DNA from: Trinickia diaoshuihuensis | Lineage (GTDB): Bacteria; Pseudomonadota; Gammaproteobacteria; Burkholderiales; Burkholderiaceae | DNA length: 64,000 nt | Direction of reading: 5' to 3' | Assembly: GCF_003390925.1 (NCBI RefSeq) | Contig: NZ_QUBS01000076.1 | Span: 32,365 to 96,364, forward strand | Part shown: positions 43,648-54,500 of the stretch, piece after piece | How the letters are laid out: each line of letters begins with the position of its first letter | Position numbering within the stretch: the stretch's first letter is position 1 | The notes under the pieces: generated by a model | What the model was told of the DNA's origin: nothing | Databases searched by the model: none | Seen by the model: only the letters and a program-made list of their open reading frames with translations | Made by a program: the position numbers and the translations under genes

Positions 43648-45045
43648 TTAGTGGCTGATCGCTTCCAGCGGACGCCCCTTCGTGGACGGGCCGATCAACA
43701 TCATGCAGATACCGACCACCATCGATGCACCGATGAATACGGCCACGCCCGGCACGCCGTACTTATGCAGCAAGACGCCGATCGCCAGGCCCGCGAATGC
43801 CACGGCGAGCCGGCTCCACGAATAGACGAAGCCCACCGCTCGGGCGCGCACGCGCGTGGGGAACAGCTCGGCTTGATAGCCGTGGTAGGCGTAGGACATG
43901 ACGTTCGAGGCGAGCGTAAACAGCACGCCGAGCACGATCAGCACGCCCGGTGCCGATGCTTGCGAGAACAGTGCGATGACGATCCCCATGATGAGTAGAC
44001 CGCCGCAAATTTGCGTCTTGCGCTCGATTTTGTCGGCGAACAGCGTGCCGAGCAGCGGGCCGAACGGGTTCGCGATGGCGATGATGAACGCGTATTGAAG
44101 GCTTGTCGTGACATGCACGCCGCGGCTGATCAGCAGCGTGGGCACCCATGCCGCGAAGCCGTAAAAGCCGATCGCCTGCGCCATGTTGAAGACGGACAGC
44201 AACAGCGTGCGCTTCAGATAGAGCGGCCGGAAGATTTCGCTGAACGAGCCGCGGCCTTCGGTTTCGGCGCCGATGGGGGCGGGCGGCGAAAGCTTGATCC
44301 CCTTTTCGACTTCGACGCGCCGTTCGATATCGGCGACGATGCGCTCCGCTTCGTCCACGCGGCCTTGGCGTGCAAGCCAGCGCGGGCTTTCGGGCACATT
44401 GCGGCGAATGACCCAGACGAACACCGCGCCGAGCGTGCCGATGAGGATGACGACGCGCCAGTATTCGAGCCCGAACGGATGCGTATCTTTCAGGATGAAC
44501 GCGAGGAACGCGACGAGCGGCACCACGCAGAACGTGATGAACTGGTTGACCGCATAGGCGCGGCCGCGCTCGCCGCCGGGGATGAGTTCGGAGATGTACG
44601 TGTCGATTGTGACGAGCTCCACGCCGATGCCGATCCCGGCGATCAGTCGCCACACGTTGATCGCTTGGCCCGAGTGCTGAAACGCCATGATCGCCGTGCA
44701 GACGACGTACCAGACCAGCGACCAGGTGAAGATGAAGCGGCGCCCGAAGCGATCGGCGACGAAGCCGAATACGAGCGTGCCGAGCCAAAGGCCCGCGAAC
44801 GTCGAGAAGACGAAGGTGCCGAAGCCCGCGACGGCGATCGGCGCGAGCGCCGCGAAAATGCCTAGCGATTCGGGCTTGAACAAACCCGACTGCACCATGC
44901 CCGGCGCGACGTAACCCGTGAAGAACAAGTCGTAAAACTCGAACACGCCGCCGAGCGAGATGAGCATCACCATGGTCCAGACGGTGCGCGACGGCGGCAG
45001 GCGGTCGAACCGCGCTGCGATTGCTAAGGATTGCTGATTGGTCAT
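43648..45045 (-). CDS. MFS transporter, sugar/aromatic-acid type
   Basis: A 465-residue major facilitator with twelve hydrophobic segments. The sugar-porter-like signatures are visible: GFVADRFGRRFIF in loop 2-3, ELIPGGERGRAYAVNQF, RNVPESPRWLARQGRVDEAE in the central loop, and ELFPTRVRARAVGFVYSWSR in loop 8-9. Uptake with protons is likely. Substrate unknown. A LacI-type palindrome lies 190 bp upstream of its start in the 638-bp gap shared with the TPS locus. Confidence 0.92.
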   Translation of the reverse strand: MTNQQSLAIAARFDRLPPSRTVWTMVMLISLGGVFEFYDLFFTGYVAPGMVQSGLFKPESLGIFAALAPIAVAGFGTFVFSTFAGLWLGTLVFGFVADRFGRRFIFTWSLVWYVVCTAIMAFQHSGQAINVWRLIAGIGIGVELVTIDTYISELIPGGERGRAYAVNQFITFCVVPLVAFLAFILKDTHPFGLEYWRVVILIGTLGAVFVWVIRRNVPESPRWLARQGRVDEAERIVADIERRVEVEKGIKLSPPAPIGAETEGRGSFSEIFRPLYLKRTLLLSVFNMAQAIGFYGFAAWVPTLLISRGVHVTTSLQYAFIIAIANPFGPLLGTLFADKIERKTQICGGLLIMGIVIALFSQASAPGVLIVLGVLFTLASNVMSYAYHGYQAELFPTRVRARAVGFVYSWSRLAVAFAGLAIGVLLHKYGVPGVAVFIGASMVVGICMMLIGPSTKGRPLEAISH

Positions 45046-45232
45046 CTTCGTCTCATCGGTTCTTGTACGTTTTGCTGTCGAGTCTTCGAATGCCCATGCC
45101 GCTGGCGAGCGCGATCGACGCGAGCTTAAGCATAGGCACTCGCGCGACAGACTGGCATGTGGTTAATTACTTAACAATGGGTGCGAATACGGACGGTTGA
45201 ATCGTTGACGACGTTTTGTTCGTGTGCGAATG

Positions 45233-45246
45233 CGCAAACGTTTGCG
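45233..45246. promoter_or_regulatory. LacI/PurR-type operator-like palindrome
   Basis: CGCAAACGTTTGCG is a perfect 14-bp palindrome with a central CpG, the form of LacI/GalR/PurR-family operators. No LacI-family gene is in the window. It may control the divergent MFS gene. Confidence 0.55.
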
Positions 45247-45342
45247 TCAATTTGGGCGTAAAAGCGATGGTCTTTTTACAACATCTATTGACAAGCAAAA
45301 TATCGGCGACAACGAAAGCATTTGGAAAGCTAATTCATGAGT

Positions 45343-45366
45343 CGATGTAAGAATTTATTTACATCG
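45343..45366. promoter_or_regulatory. CGATGTAA/TTACATCG inverted repeat
   Basis: CGATGTAA (45343-45350) and TTACATCG (45359-45366) are exact inverse complements 8 nt apart. A third half-site, TTACATCG, lies at 45441-45448. Likely regulator-binding sites upstream of the TPS locus. Confidence 0.5.
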
Positions 45367-45683
45367 ATTGTCCAGCTTCGACTGCCCGGGCGGTAAGCGC
45401 GATCTGGGTGCACCTCGGTTGCACCAGTGGAACCGCTTCCTTACATCGGTTCGTCAAACGCCGCCGTGCAATGTCCGGCTCTTGGACTGCGGTCACCGGC
45501 GATAGATATTTCATATGGAAGTACGAATGGTTCCTTTGGTAGGATTCGCCGGCTGTATCCGGGGGTCGCCTGCCATCGAGCCGTATGAGGGCGGAGCAAA
45601 ACTAGATAACCAATGAGAGCGTCGAGCGCTATGCCGCCCCGATAGGGAATAAGCGGGCATAGCAGCATCGGCAAGATAGACCA

Positions 45684-47858
45684 ATGCAAGTGCGGAAACA
45701 CCGTGCGGGGTTCACGGTTAAAACGAAAGGCGCCGATCGCGCTCAGGCGTCGCGAGTGCGGCGCCACATCGGTGGCGTGACGTTGCTTAGCCTGTTGATG
45801 GCGAGCACCGCTTACGCCGGTACCGCGCCCGGCATCGTGGCCGATGGCGGCACGCACACGAGCGTGACGACCTCGAGCAGTGGGCGCCAAACGGTATCGA
45901 TCGCGCCTGCGACCTATGGCGTATCGAGCAACACCTATTCAAGCTTCAACGTGACCCATGCCGGCGCGACGCTCGACAATACGAGCGCGAACGCCCGGAC
46001 CATCGTCAACCAGGTCACCAGCACGAATCCCAGTTTGATCGAGGGCGACATCACCGTGCTCGGATCGCGTGCGAACGTCGTGTTGGCCAATCCGAACGGC
46101 ATTACGGTGAACGGCGGATCGTTCGTCAATACGGGGCACGTCGCACTGACGACAGGGCAAGTCAGTTACGTGGACGTTCAACTGGCTCCCGGGCAGTTTC
46201 AGCGCAACGTCATCCTCGATACGCAAGGCGGGACCATCACGGTCGGGCCTGACGGCTTGGCCGGAACGTTGATCGGACTCGAACTGATTGCCAAGCAGAT
46301 TCAGCTCAACGGCCCCGTGACGAACGCGTTTTCGTCCAGTACCGCTTATGTCCGCGCCATTGGCGGCACCTCGCACATCACGCTGAACACCGGTGTTTCG
46401 CCGAACGATAACAACAACGATTGGCTGACGCTCGCCAATGCGCAGATCGCCAATCCGAACGCGATCGCGATCGACGTCGAGCCTGCGGGCGGCATCACCG
46501 CGGGCAGCATCAAGCTCATCGCGACCGACCTCGGCGCGGGCGTGCGTAGCGCGGGCGCATTGTTGGCCAACGCCGGCGACTTCACATTGAGCGCGGCCGG
46601 CGACGTTCAGTTCCTCACCGGCAGCAGCGTTGAGGCGCAGGGCAACGCTTCCTTCCAGACGACAGGGGCGCTCGCGCTCACCGGTGCGAGCGTCGCAGCG
46701 GTGGCAGGCAACGTCACATCGTCGAGCAATGGCTTCTCGGCAACCAACGCCGGAGCGACCGAATCGACGATCGCATCGGGAAACGGCGGGGTGCTCATTC
46801 AGAGTAACGGCGATCTCGCCGTGACGAGCAGTCTGGTCCAAGGCAACACGCGGATTCAAGGCAATCAGGCCTCGCTCGGCGCGGTCACGCTGTCGGCGAC
46901 CGGCAACATCACGAATGCGTCGGATACGAGCGAGCCGGGGACGCTCGGCGTCGTCTTCGGGGCCAAGGACGACGTGGCGATCAACGCGGGCGGCAACTTC
47001 GTCAACCGCAATGCGCGCGTCGAGTCGAACTACAACGTCACGATCGGCGCGGGCGGCGATATCGAGAACGTCATCGACCATACGCCCGGGATCAACAACG
47101 GCGTAGCGACAAGCTATTCCGATCACGGTCATCGCCTGTTGTTTCTGACGGCGAACGACAACGGCTTTTCCATCGACTACGGTACCTTGCCGGCGCCGAA
47201 CCAGCTTTCCTACATTACGGCCCAAGGCGGCAAGGTATCGCTGAGCGGACGTAACGTGATCAACGACGGCGGCAGTATCATCGCCAACGGCGATGCCAGT
47301 GCGACGAACAAGGTTGCGTTGGTCGGCGCCGGAGACATCTCGATCGCCGCGCAGCAGCAGTTCACCAATCAAGCGGAATTCACGGGACAGGCATCGTTCA
47401 AGCAATCGTGCTTTATCTTTTGTCACGAGAGCGCATCGAGCAACGTGCAGCCGTTCGGCGGAATGATCCAGGGCAATGGCGACATCGCGATCACGGCCGG
47501 GGCGCAAGCGCAAAACATCGGCGGGTTCGTCGATTCGTTCGGCGGCAATTTGACGATTGCCGCGCCCACTATCGTCGCGCGCGGCATCCTCGGGTATTCG
47601 GCCTACAACCGGGACTTCGGGCTCAAGGCGTGGTTCGGCAATAGTTGGGCGACGCTGTACGCGAACGACGACGGTGGGATATTCGAAGCGGCATCGGGTC
47701 AGGTCACGCTCGTCGGGCAGGGCGTCGTGGATGGCGGTTCGTTCTCCGGCGCGGGCGGCGTAACCGCAACGAACGGTATCGTGACGATCTCCGCGCCGCG
47801 CCAACAGCCGGTGCGGATCGGCAGCCATTTGGGACTGGTCTCGTGGATCGGTCTGTGA
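45684..47858 (+). CDS. Short TpsA exoprotein (filamentous haemagglutinin-type)
   Basis: A 724-residue secreted protein. The extended N terminus has a hydrophobic core (VTLLSLLMASTAYAG, residues about 32-46). The TPS domain (about residues 48-290) contains VLANPNGITVNGGSF, the NPNG motif recognised by the outer-membrane partner. The remainder is beta-helical repeats (LSAAGDVQFLTGSSVEAQG, INAGGNFVNRNARVESNYN). It ends without toxin module, after GIVTISAPRQQPVRIG. This is short for the family (usually above 1500), so it may be a small adhesin or processed form. Its stop overlaps the TpsB start (GTGA). Confidence 0.9.
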   Translation: MQVRKHRAGFTVKTKGADRAQASRVRRHIGGVTLLSLLMASTAYAGTAPGIVADGGTHTSVTTSSSGRQTVSIAPATYGVSSNTYSSFNVTHAGATLDNTSANARTIVNQVTSTNPSLIEGDITVLGSRANVVLANPNGITVNGGSFVNTGHVALTTGQVSYVDVQLAPGQFQRNVILDTQGGTITVGPDGLAGTLIGLELIAKQIQLNGPVTNAFSSSTAYVRAIGGTSHITLNTGVSPNDNNNDWLTLANAQIANPNAIAIDVEPAGGITAGSIKLIATDLGAGVRSAGALLANAGDFTLSAAGDVQFLTGSSVEAQGNASFQTTGALALTGASVAAVAGNVTSSSNGFSATNAGATESTIASGNGGVLIQSNGDLAVTSSLVQGNTRIQGNQASLGAVTLSATGNITNASDTSEPGTLGVVFGAKDDVAINAGGNFVNRNARVESNYNVTIGAGGDIENVIDHTPGINNGVATSYSDHGHRLLFLTANDNGFSIDYGTLPAPNQLSYITAQGGKVSLSGRNVINDGGSIIANGDASATNKVALVGAGDISIAAQQQFTNQAEFTGQASFKQSCFIFCHESASSNVQPFGGMIQGNGDIAITAGAQAQNIGGFVDSFGGNLTIAAPTIVARGILGYSAYNRDFGLKAWFGNSWATLYANDDGGIFEAASGQVTLVGQGVVDGGSFSGAGGVTATNGIVTISAPRQQPVRIGSHLGLVSWIGL

Positions 47859-49681
47859 AGCTCATGCTCTCGCGGCTGTCGTTGGCCGTCGCCCTGTCGT
47901 GGCCGGCATGCCACATCATGGCGCAAGCGGCGCCGGCGCGACCGGGGCCCGGTCAACCGGGCTTGCAGTCGTCTCTGCCCGCATTGCCGACCATCCAGGA
48001 TCCGGGCCAGCGAATGCTCGACGATGCGCGCACGCAACAACGCCAGCGCGAACTCGATGCCGCGCCGGCGCAAATCCAGGCGGCGCCCCCATCGGTGCCG
48101 GCAGCGCCCGATCTTCCCGCGGGGGCCGATGTCGAATCGCTGCCCGATCCTGGGCCGACCTTTCTCATCGACCGCATCGAATTTTCGGGCGAGAAGGTGC
48201 TGACGAAGCAGCAACTCGATGCGGTGACAACGGCGTTCATCGGCAAACACTTGGGCCGCAATCGCATTGACTTACTGCTGCGGCGGGTGACCGAGGCCTA
48301 CATCGAGCACGGGTACATCACGACGCGCGTCTATCTGAGCACGCCTCAACATCTCGCGACGGGGACGCTCGCCATCACGATCGTGCCCGGCCGTATCGAA
48401 GCCTTCATGTTGAACGGCGCGCCGCTTAGGCCCGCGCCCGCGTTGCCCAAGAGCGGATTGCCGAATACGAAGGGCGGTGGGTTGGTGACCGATGCGGGCA
48501 CGGCCTGGGCCTTTCCGGAAAGCGTCGGCGACGTACTGCGCTTGCCCGATCTCGAACAAGGTGTCGACCAGATCAATCGGCTACGCCGCAATCAGGCGCA
48601 GATCCAAGTGCTGCCGGGGCAAGCAGCCGGCGATTCGATCGTCGCTATCACCAATCCGTACGGCAATCGCTTCAACTACAACCTTGGCGTCGATAACTAC
48701 GGCGATCCGTCGACGGGCAAGCTGCGTTATCGAGCCGGTGCCGAAGCGGACAACGTATTGGGTTTTCAGGAGTCGTTGGGGCTGTCGTACATCGGAAGCA
48801 CCGAGACCAATGCCGTGGTGCTGTCCGCGGCCGTGCCCTTCGGCTTCCAGACGGTCAGCTATACGACGTCGGTTTCCGAGTATCAGCAGTTGGTCAACCC
48901 CACTACGCTGCTGTACGGCCGGACCTTCAATCAGATTTTGGGCTGGACCGATGTGGTCTCGCGGTCCACGACATCGCGGCTCTCGGTCGATGCGACGCTC
49001 ACCAAGATGCGTTCGGAACGCAACCTCAACGATGTCGAACTCGCCCCTCAGAATCTGACCGTGGCACGTGTCGGGTTATCCGGGCTCTGGCATTTCACGG
49101 CGAACAAGCAACCGGCCGCGCTGACGGCGGAGTTCGGTATTTCGCAAGGTTTGCCGTGGCTGGCTGCGACTCACGATCTTCAGGGCATCCACGAGGGCGA
49201 CGCTCATGCGCAGTTCACGCGCGCCGATTGGAACGCGACGTTGCAACTGCCGCTGCCCAGTATGGGGCCGACCGATTGGACGTACCGCGGCACGCTGAAC
49301 GGCCAATACAGCCATGACGCGCTGTTCGGCAACGAGCAAATCTTTTTGGGCGGAAGCGATAGCGTTCGCGGGTTTTCGCAGGCGGCGGTGAGCGGCGATA
49401 GCGGGTTCTATCTGCGTAACGAATGGGTTTGGTCCAATGCGCCGGCGTGGCACGACGCGCATTGGGAGCCGTATCTGTTTCTCGACGGCGGCAAGGCGCA
49501 TTTGGTTGCGCAAGGCGGGTGGCCGACGATGGCGGGCGTGGGTATCGGCGCTCGCGTGCAGTGGATGTTTCATTCGCAGTCGATTTCGGGCGAGGTGCTC
49601 GCGGGGCAAGCGTTGTTGCAGCCCGCCGCGTTGGGCCCGAAGTCGCGCGTGCTGCTTTTCACATTGAACTGGGCGACGTAG
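47855..49681 (+). CDS. TpsB outer-membrane transporter (ShlB/FhaC/HecB family)
   Basis: A 608-residue protein. The signal peptide has LSLAVALSWPACHIMAQA. Then come a Pro/Ala-rich helix region, POTRA-2-type domain (FLIDRIEFSGEKVLTKQQLD, VTEAYIEHGYITTRVYLS, AITIVPGRIEAFML), a second POTRA and a 16-stranded barrel with the family motifs LGGSDSVRGF (VRGY/F motif) and a final Trp-Ala-Thr strand. It secretes TpsA proteins across the outer membrane. It is the only TpsB in the window, so it may serve both TpsA proteins. Start GTG 47855 overlaps the previous stop; ATG at 47864 is the alternative. Confidence 0.93.
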   Translation: MKLMLSRLSLAVALSWPACHIMAQAAPARPGPGQPGLQSSLPALPTIQDPGQRMLDDARTQQRQRELDAAPAQIQAAPPSVPAAPDLPAGADVESLPDPGPTFLIDRIEFSGEKVLTKQQLDAVTTAFIGKHLGRNRIDLLLRRVTEAYIEHGYITTRVYLSTPQHLATGTLAITIVPGRIEAFMLNGAPLRPAPALPKSGLPNTKGGGLVTDAGTAWAFPESVGDVLRLPDLEQGVDQINRLRRNQAQIQVLPGQAAGDSIVAITNPYGNRFNYNLGVDNYGDPSTGKLRYRAGAEADNVLGFQESLGLSYIGSTETNAVVLSAAVPFGFQTVSYTTSVSEYQQLVNPTTLLYGRTFNQILGWTDVVSRSTTSRLSVDATLTKMRSERNLNDVELAPQNLTVARVGLSGLWHFTANKQPAALTAEFGISQGLPWLAATHDLQGIHEGDAHAQFTRADWNATLQLPLPSMGPTDWTYRGTLNGQYSHDALFGNEQIFLGGSDSVRGFSQAAVSGDSGFYLRNEWVWSNAPAWHDAHWEPYLFLDGGKAHLVAQGGWPTMAGVGIGARVQWMFHSQSISGEVLAGQALLQPAALGPKSRVLLFTLNWAT

Positions 49682-49735
49682 ACGGTGCCGGCACCGCATG
49701 TCGCTTCCTTATCCGATGGATTTCGAGGACCTACG

Positions 49736-50635
49736 ATGTATCACCGACAAGTTCTGAGCATGGCACTGAAGCGCGGCATCGCCGGCGCCGCCGTATTGAC
49801 ATGGCTCGTTGCACCGGCATTCGGTGCGCAAGCGCCCTCGCCGGCGCCCGCAGCCGCTGCTGCCGCTGGTGGTGGCTCGACGTTGCCTAGCGGCACCGTG
49901 GCGCGCGTGAACGGCGTTTCGATCGCGCAAGCGGATTTGGATGCGGCCGTGCGGCAAAGCGGGCGGCAAGACACGCCCGAGTTGCGCACGACGTTGAAGA
50001 ACGAACTCATTGCGCGCGAACTGTTCCGCCAAGCCGCGCAAAAGCAGCACTACGATACCCACGCCGATGTGAAGGCGGGCATCGAGCAAGCGAAGGCGAT
50101 GCTGATGATGCAAGCGTATTTGCGCGATGCGATTAAGCCGGCGCCTGTCAGCGATGCAGATGTGAAGGCCAAGTACGACGCCATCGTCGCGTCTCTCGGG
50201 CAAAACGAATACAAACCGAGTGCGATCGTCGTCAAGGACGCCGCCACGGCCAAGACCGTGCTCGATCAATTGAAGAAGGGCGGGGACTTCGGGCAACTCG
50301 CGAAGCAATACAGCCAAGGGCCGAGCGCCGCGCAAGGCGGTGCGCTGAACTGGGTGTCGTTCAAAACGCCGATCACCGAAGGCCAGACCCAGGGTTGGCC
50401 GCAGCCGTTGGCCGAAGCACTCGTGAAGCTGCCGCAGGGCGCTGTGTCGAGTCAGCCGGTGCAAGTGGGTGACGCGCTTTGGATCTTGCGTGTCGATCAG
50501 ATGCGTCCGACGCAAATTCCGACGTTCGATCAATCGAAGGGACAACTGCGTAAGGAACTGGAGCAGGTTGCGGTGGCGAAGGCCACGGCGCAGGTCGTGA
50601 CCGATCTGGTTAAGGGCTCGCGTATCGAGCAGTAG
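49736..50635 (+). CDS. Parvulin-type periplasmic peptidyl-prolyl isomerase/chaperone
   Basis: A 299-residue protein with a signal peptide (WLVAPAFGAQA, cleavage about residue 31) and an Ala-rich linker. A SurA-like N-terminal region (VARVNGVSIAQADLDAAVRQ) precedes a parvulin domain (about residues 160-265: KPSAIVVKDAATAKTVLDQL, GPSAAQGGALNWV). Par27 of Bordetella is a related parvulin that chaperones filamentous haemagglutinin in the periplasm. Its place between tpsB and the giant TpsA suggests the same job here. GAGGA precedes the ATG. Confidence 0.92.
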   Translation: MYHRQVLSMALKRGIAGAAVLTWLVAPAFGAQAPSPAPAAAAAAGGGSTLPSGTVARVNGVSIAQADLDAAVRQSGRQDTPELRTTLKNELIARELFRQAAQKQHYDTHADVKAGIEQAKAMLMMQAYLRDAIKPAPVSDADVKAKYDAIVASLGQNEYKPSAIVVKDAATAKTVLDQLKKGGDFGQLAKQYSQGPSAAQGGALNWVSFKTPITEGQTQGWPQPLAEALVKLPQGAVSSQPVQVGDALWILRVDQMRPTQIPTFDQSKGQLRKELEQVAVAKATAQVVTDLVKGSRIEQ

Positions 50636-50737
50636 CGGTTGAGACGCGACTGGTTTGCTGCGTACGAGCCTTGGACCGGAAAAGAGCATCAACTTGCTCT
50701 CTTATAGAGAGCTTTACTAAAACTGGGAAAGCAGAGC

Positions 50738-51415
50738 ATGAAAAAGTTATACGGGGTATTGATTGCGGTAGTGGTGATGTTCTTGTCTGGCTGTGCTACG
50801 CCAATCCACATGAGCCCCACTAAAGAGACTCAAGCGCTGGAGACGACGAAGAGCTCGGTCCTACTGATGTCGTTGACCATGAAAAACGACTTTCACCCCA
50901 GCTACCAACCCAGCCCGATCGTCGTGAACGTTGAGCGCGGCGATGCTAACCAGCGCGCGGATCGCCTGAATTTTCTGTTCGATCAGGACGGTACCGAGGA
51001 AAGCAAAACGGAAAATCATTATTTGGTGCGTATGTCATTGCCGCCGGGGAAATATGTCGTACGAGGCATAACCGCGCAGAGCGGCATCTTTCCGTTTCAT
51101 GGCATGTGCTATACGCCCCTGAACTATGACATCGAAGTCAAGCCGAATTCGATCGTCTACCTCGGGCACGTCGATGCAGCGGTCGTCGAGCGCAAGGATG
51201 GTGAATTGCGCGCCGGGCCGGTCATTCCGCTGATCGATCAGGCTGCGACGGGGTTCAGTGGAGGCACGTGGACCGTCGACGTGGCCGACCGTTTTGATCA
51301 GGACATGGGCGACTTCCGCAAAGTTTTCCCAGTCCTGGAAAAGGCCGATGTGCAAGACGAAGTGCTGCCGGCTTGGGATAAGAAAAAGGCAACGGATTGG
51401 TGGCAAGCACACTGA
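50738..51415 (+). CDS. Lipoprotein of the TPS locus, unknown function
   Basis: A 225-residue protein with a clear lipoprotein signal (VVVMFLSGCATP, lipobox LSGC at about residues 16-19). The rest is predicted mostly beta (VVNVERGDANQRADRLNFLF, MSLPPGKYVVRGITAQSGIF). I do not recognise the family. Base composition is more AT-rich than tpsB. It lies between the parvulin gene and the giant exoprotein gene in the same direction, so it may help secretion or surface retention; this is inference. Confidence 0.75.
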   Translation: MKKLYGVLIAVVVMFLSGCATPIHMSPTKETQALETTKSSVLLMSLTMKNDFHPSYQPSPIVVNVERGDANQRADRLNFLFDQDGTEESKTENHYLVRMSLPPGKYVVRGITAQSGIFPFHGMCYTPLNYDIEVKPNSIVYLGHVDAAVVERKDGELRAGPVIPLIDQAATGFSGGTWTVDVADRFDQDMGDFRKVFPVLEKADVQDEVLPAWDKKKATDWWQAH

Positions 51416-51547
51416 ACAACGTCGGGCATCTAAGTCTATCGGGACGTTAGTGGGTCCAGGCAAGAGGCCCGGGCGGGACCTCGGAACGGTGCAACCGATG
51501 CGACGCCCAGTTGAATAAGAAGTAAACGAAAAAACGAAGATACCGAC

Positions 51548-54500
51548 ATGACCAAGTCGATACGGGGAAGCTGGCAGCGGTTCGAACAAGCACGTGCGGC
51601 GAGAGAGCGGCTGCACCTGCATTCGGGCGAGCACATCGCAGGTGACGAGACGCGTCGCTATCGCGCATGGCAGCGCGTAGTGAGCGCGCTCGTTGCGGCT
51701 ACCCTGTTCATTGGTCCAATCACGGTGACGGTCGAGCAAGGCCGTATGGCGGCCGGCGTATTGGCCGCGGGTGATCGTCGTCTAAGCGATGACGCTTGGC
51801 GCGAGATCCAAGATCTTGCGCAATTGCGCATTCGCTTCGCGATGCAAGCGGCCGAGGCCGCGGCGATTACCGACCCGACCGCACCGATTTCTTTCCAACC
51901 GAAGATCACGCAATCGACGGGATCGGGCGGTGGTGTACCCGTCGTCAATATCACAGCGCCTAATGCCGCTGGGATCTCGCTCAATCAGTATCAGACCTTT
52001 AACGTCGACCCGGTCGGGTTGATTCTGAACAACAGCCTGCAAGGCGGGACGACGCTCACGGGCGGCAATGTCACGGCCAACCCGAACTTGAACGGGCGCA
52101 CGGCCAGCATGATCGTGAACCAGGTCACCTCGACCGGCACTGCGTTCATGAGCGTGCTCAACGGTCCGCTCGAAGTGTTCGGCGCGCCGGCCACGGTGAT
52201 CATCGCGAACCCGAACGGCATCGCAGTGCGCGGCGCGGGGTTCACGAACACGATCGGCGTGACCTTGACGACAGGCACGCCGCGATTCTTGACCGCACTC
52301 GGTGGGACGCAGACGGACTTCACGAACGCGCAGGCGGTGGCGTACGACGTGAAGGGCGGGCATATTCAAATCGAAGGCAATGCCGGCACGAATGGACCCG
52401 GGGCGGGGATTGAGGGGACGGTCGGCACGATCGACTTGATCGGCGAAACGGTGGGGATCAACGCGCCGCTTTATGCGGGGACGCGGATCAACGTGATCGC
52501 GGGCGATCAGGTGGTGAGCCCGGCTGCTACAGGTGCGACGGGTACGACGTACGCGACGCAGTCGAACGGGAGCGCGAATAACGCGGCATCGATCGGCAAT
52601 GCGACGCAAGGTTATGCGATCGATGCAACGAACTTCGGGGCGATGACGGCAGGACAGATCGCGGTTATCGGGACAGCGCAAGGGATGGGGGTGAGAACCG
52701 ACGCGGCGCTGTCGGCCAATGCGGGGAATTTGACGCTGTCGTCGAATGGGGATTTGACGGCGGGTAACCACGCGGCACAGCAGGAAGTGTCGATCACGAG
52801 CGCGGGGAATACGACGCTGTCGGGGACAGGGCTGGGGGTTGGCGGGTATCAGTTGAGCGCGGGTGGGGATGTGACGTCTGGGGGGACGTTGCAGTCGCAG
52901 GCCACGTTGTCAGTGGTGGCAGGCGGGAACGTCAACATTGCAAATGCGCAATCGGCCGGCGATATGACAATGACCGGCGGCGCGAATGTGACCGCTGCCA
53001 ACATCCAGACCGGCGGCAACCTATCTGTGGCGGCGCAAGGCGCGGGGGGCGGCGGTGACGTGACTTTGAACGGCACGAACATCGTAACGGGCTCCACTAC
53101 GCTGACGGCAGCGCGTGATATCGATGCCGATGGTCAGTTCGCAAGCGGCGCGTTGCAGGCCACCGCCCAACGCGACGTTAACGTCAATTCCGCGCTTCAA
53201 GGTTCAAGCGACATTGCGCTGACTGCCAAGACCGGCAATGTGAACATTCGCGCGAACATCAATGGTGCGAGCAACCTCGCGATGTCGGCCGGACAGGCGA
53301 TTGCGATCGATGCTCAGGCGACGGCTCAACACGCCGTTTCACTCGCGGCAGGCGCCGTCTCCGTCAACGGATCGCTCGCAAGTGGCACCACGTTGAATGC
53401 AAATGCGACAGGGGCCTTCGGTGTTGCGGGATCGTTGATGGTCGGCACTGACGCGTCGATTGACGCGGCGAGTATCGACGTACCCGGCGTATTCATCGCG
53501 CAAGGCAACGGCGTGATGAATTCGCTCGGCGATATGTCAGGTACAGGCTCGATCGCATTTGGCCAGAGCGGAACCCTTGCAAGCGGGCAAGACATAACGC
53601 TAGCCGGCAAGCTTCTGTCGAACGGATTGCAAGTCACCGCTGCCAACTCGGTGACACTCGCGAGCGTGCAGGCCGGCGGGGCGTTTTCCGTTGTAGCCAA
53701 CGGGAAAGCCGGTGGAGGGGACGTGACGCTCAACGGTTCCACCGCGGCCGTTGGTGCGACGAGCGTACAGGCGGCACGCGACGTGATCGTGAACGGCACG
53801 CTGGCCGGCGGCGCTCAGGTGGAAGCGAGTGCGCAGCGGAATGTGACCGTTGCAACTACCGGCACCATACAGTCGATCGGTGATCTCACCGTGACTGCAA
53901 CCAAGGGCGAGTTCCAATCGAACGGGACGGTCAATAGCGGAGGAAAACTATCGGCCAGTGCCGCAGGCAATCTTTCGTTGAACGGATCGACGACGGTCAC
54001 CGGGGACGCGTCGCTCACTGCAGGGCAAGATTTGGTGAACACCGGCACGCTGGCCGGTCAGAGTAGTGCGTCTCTGCGTGCCGACCATGACGTTTCGCTC
54101 GGCGGGACGAGCGGCTTCACGAGCGATGTCGCGGTCAGTGCAGCGCATGACCTTTCGGTGTCGGGCTTTCTGCAAGGAAACAACGTTACGCTCAACGCCG
54201 CGAATTCAGCGGTGCTGAACAACGTGCAGGCCAATGCCGCCCTGTCGATAAGCGCACTTGGCAATGCGACTGGCGGTGACGTCAACGTCAACGGCTTGGT
54301 TACGTCACAGTCCGGAACGACCTTGACGGCGGCGGGCAAGGCGTCAATCACCGGCAGTCTTGCCTCGTCAGGAGCGCTCAACGTCTCCTCGGCACTCGAT
54401 ACGTCGATTTCGGGGACGGCGAAGTCAAACGGCAGCATGACGTTGGCTAGTACCTCGGGATCGTTGACGAGTACCGGTGTCGTGGAGTCAGGTACGGACC

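Larger units (their letters stand above)
45046..45683. other. Long regulatory gap between MFS and TPS genes
   Basis: This 638-base divergent gap is AT-richer than its surroundings between about 45160 and 45370. It holds three palindromic elements (GTTAATTACTTAAC at 45162-45175 and two listed separately). No convincing gene is seen; short frames at its right end are shadows. Confidence 0.65.

Noticed and set aside
45939..47828. Long minus-strand open frame opposite the short tpsA gene
   Set aside because: It is the antisense shadow of a high-GC gene with strong codon bias; the plus strand has a clear TPS domain.
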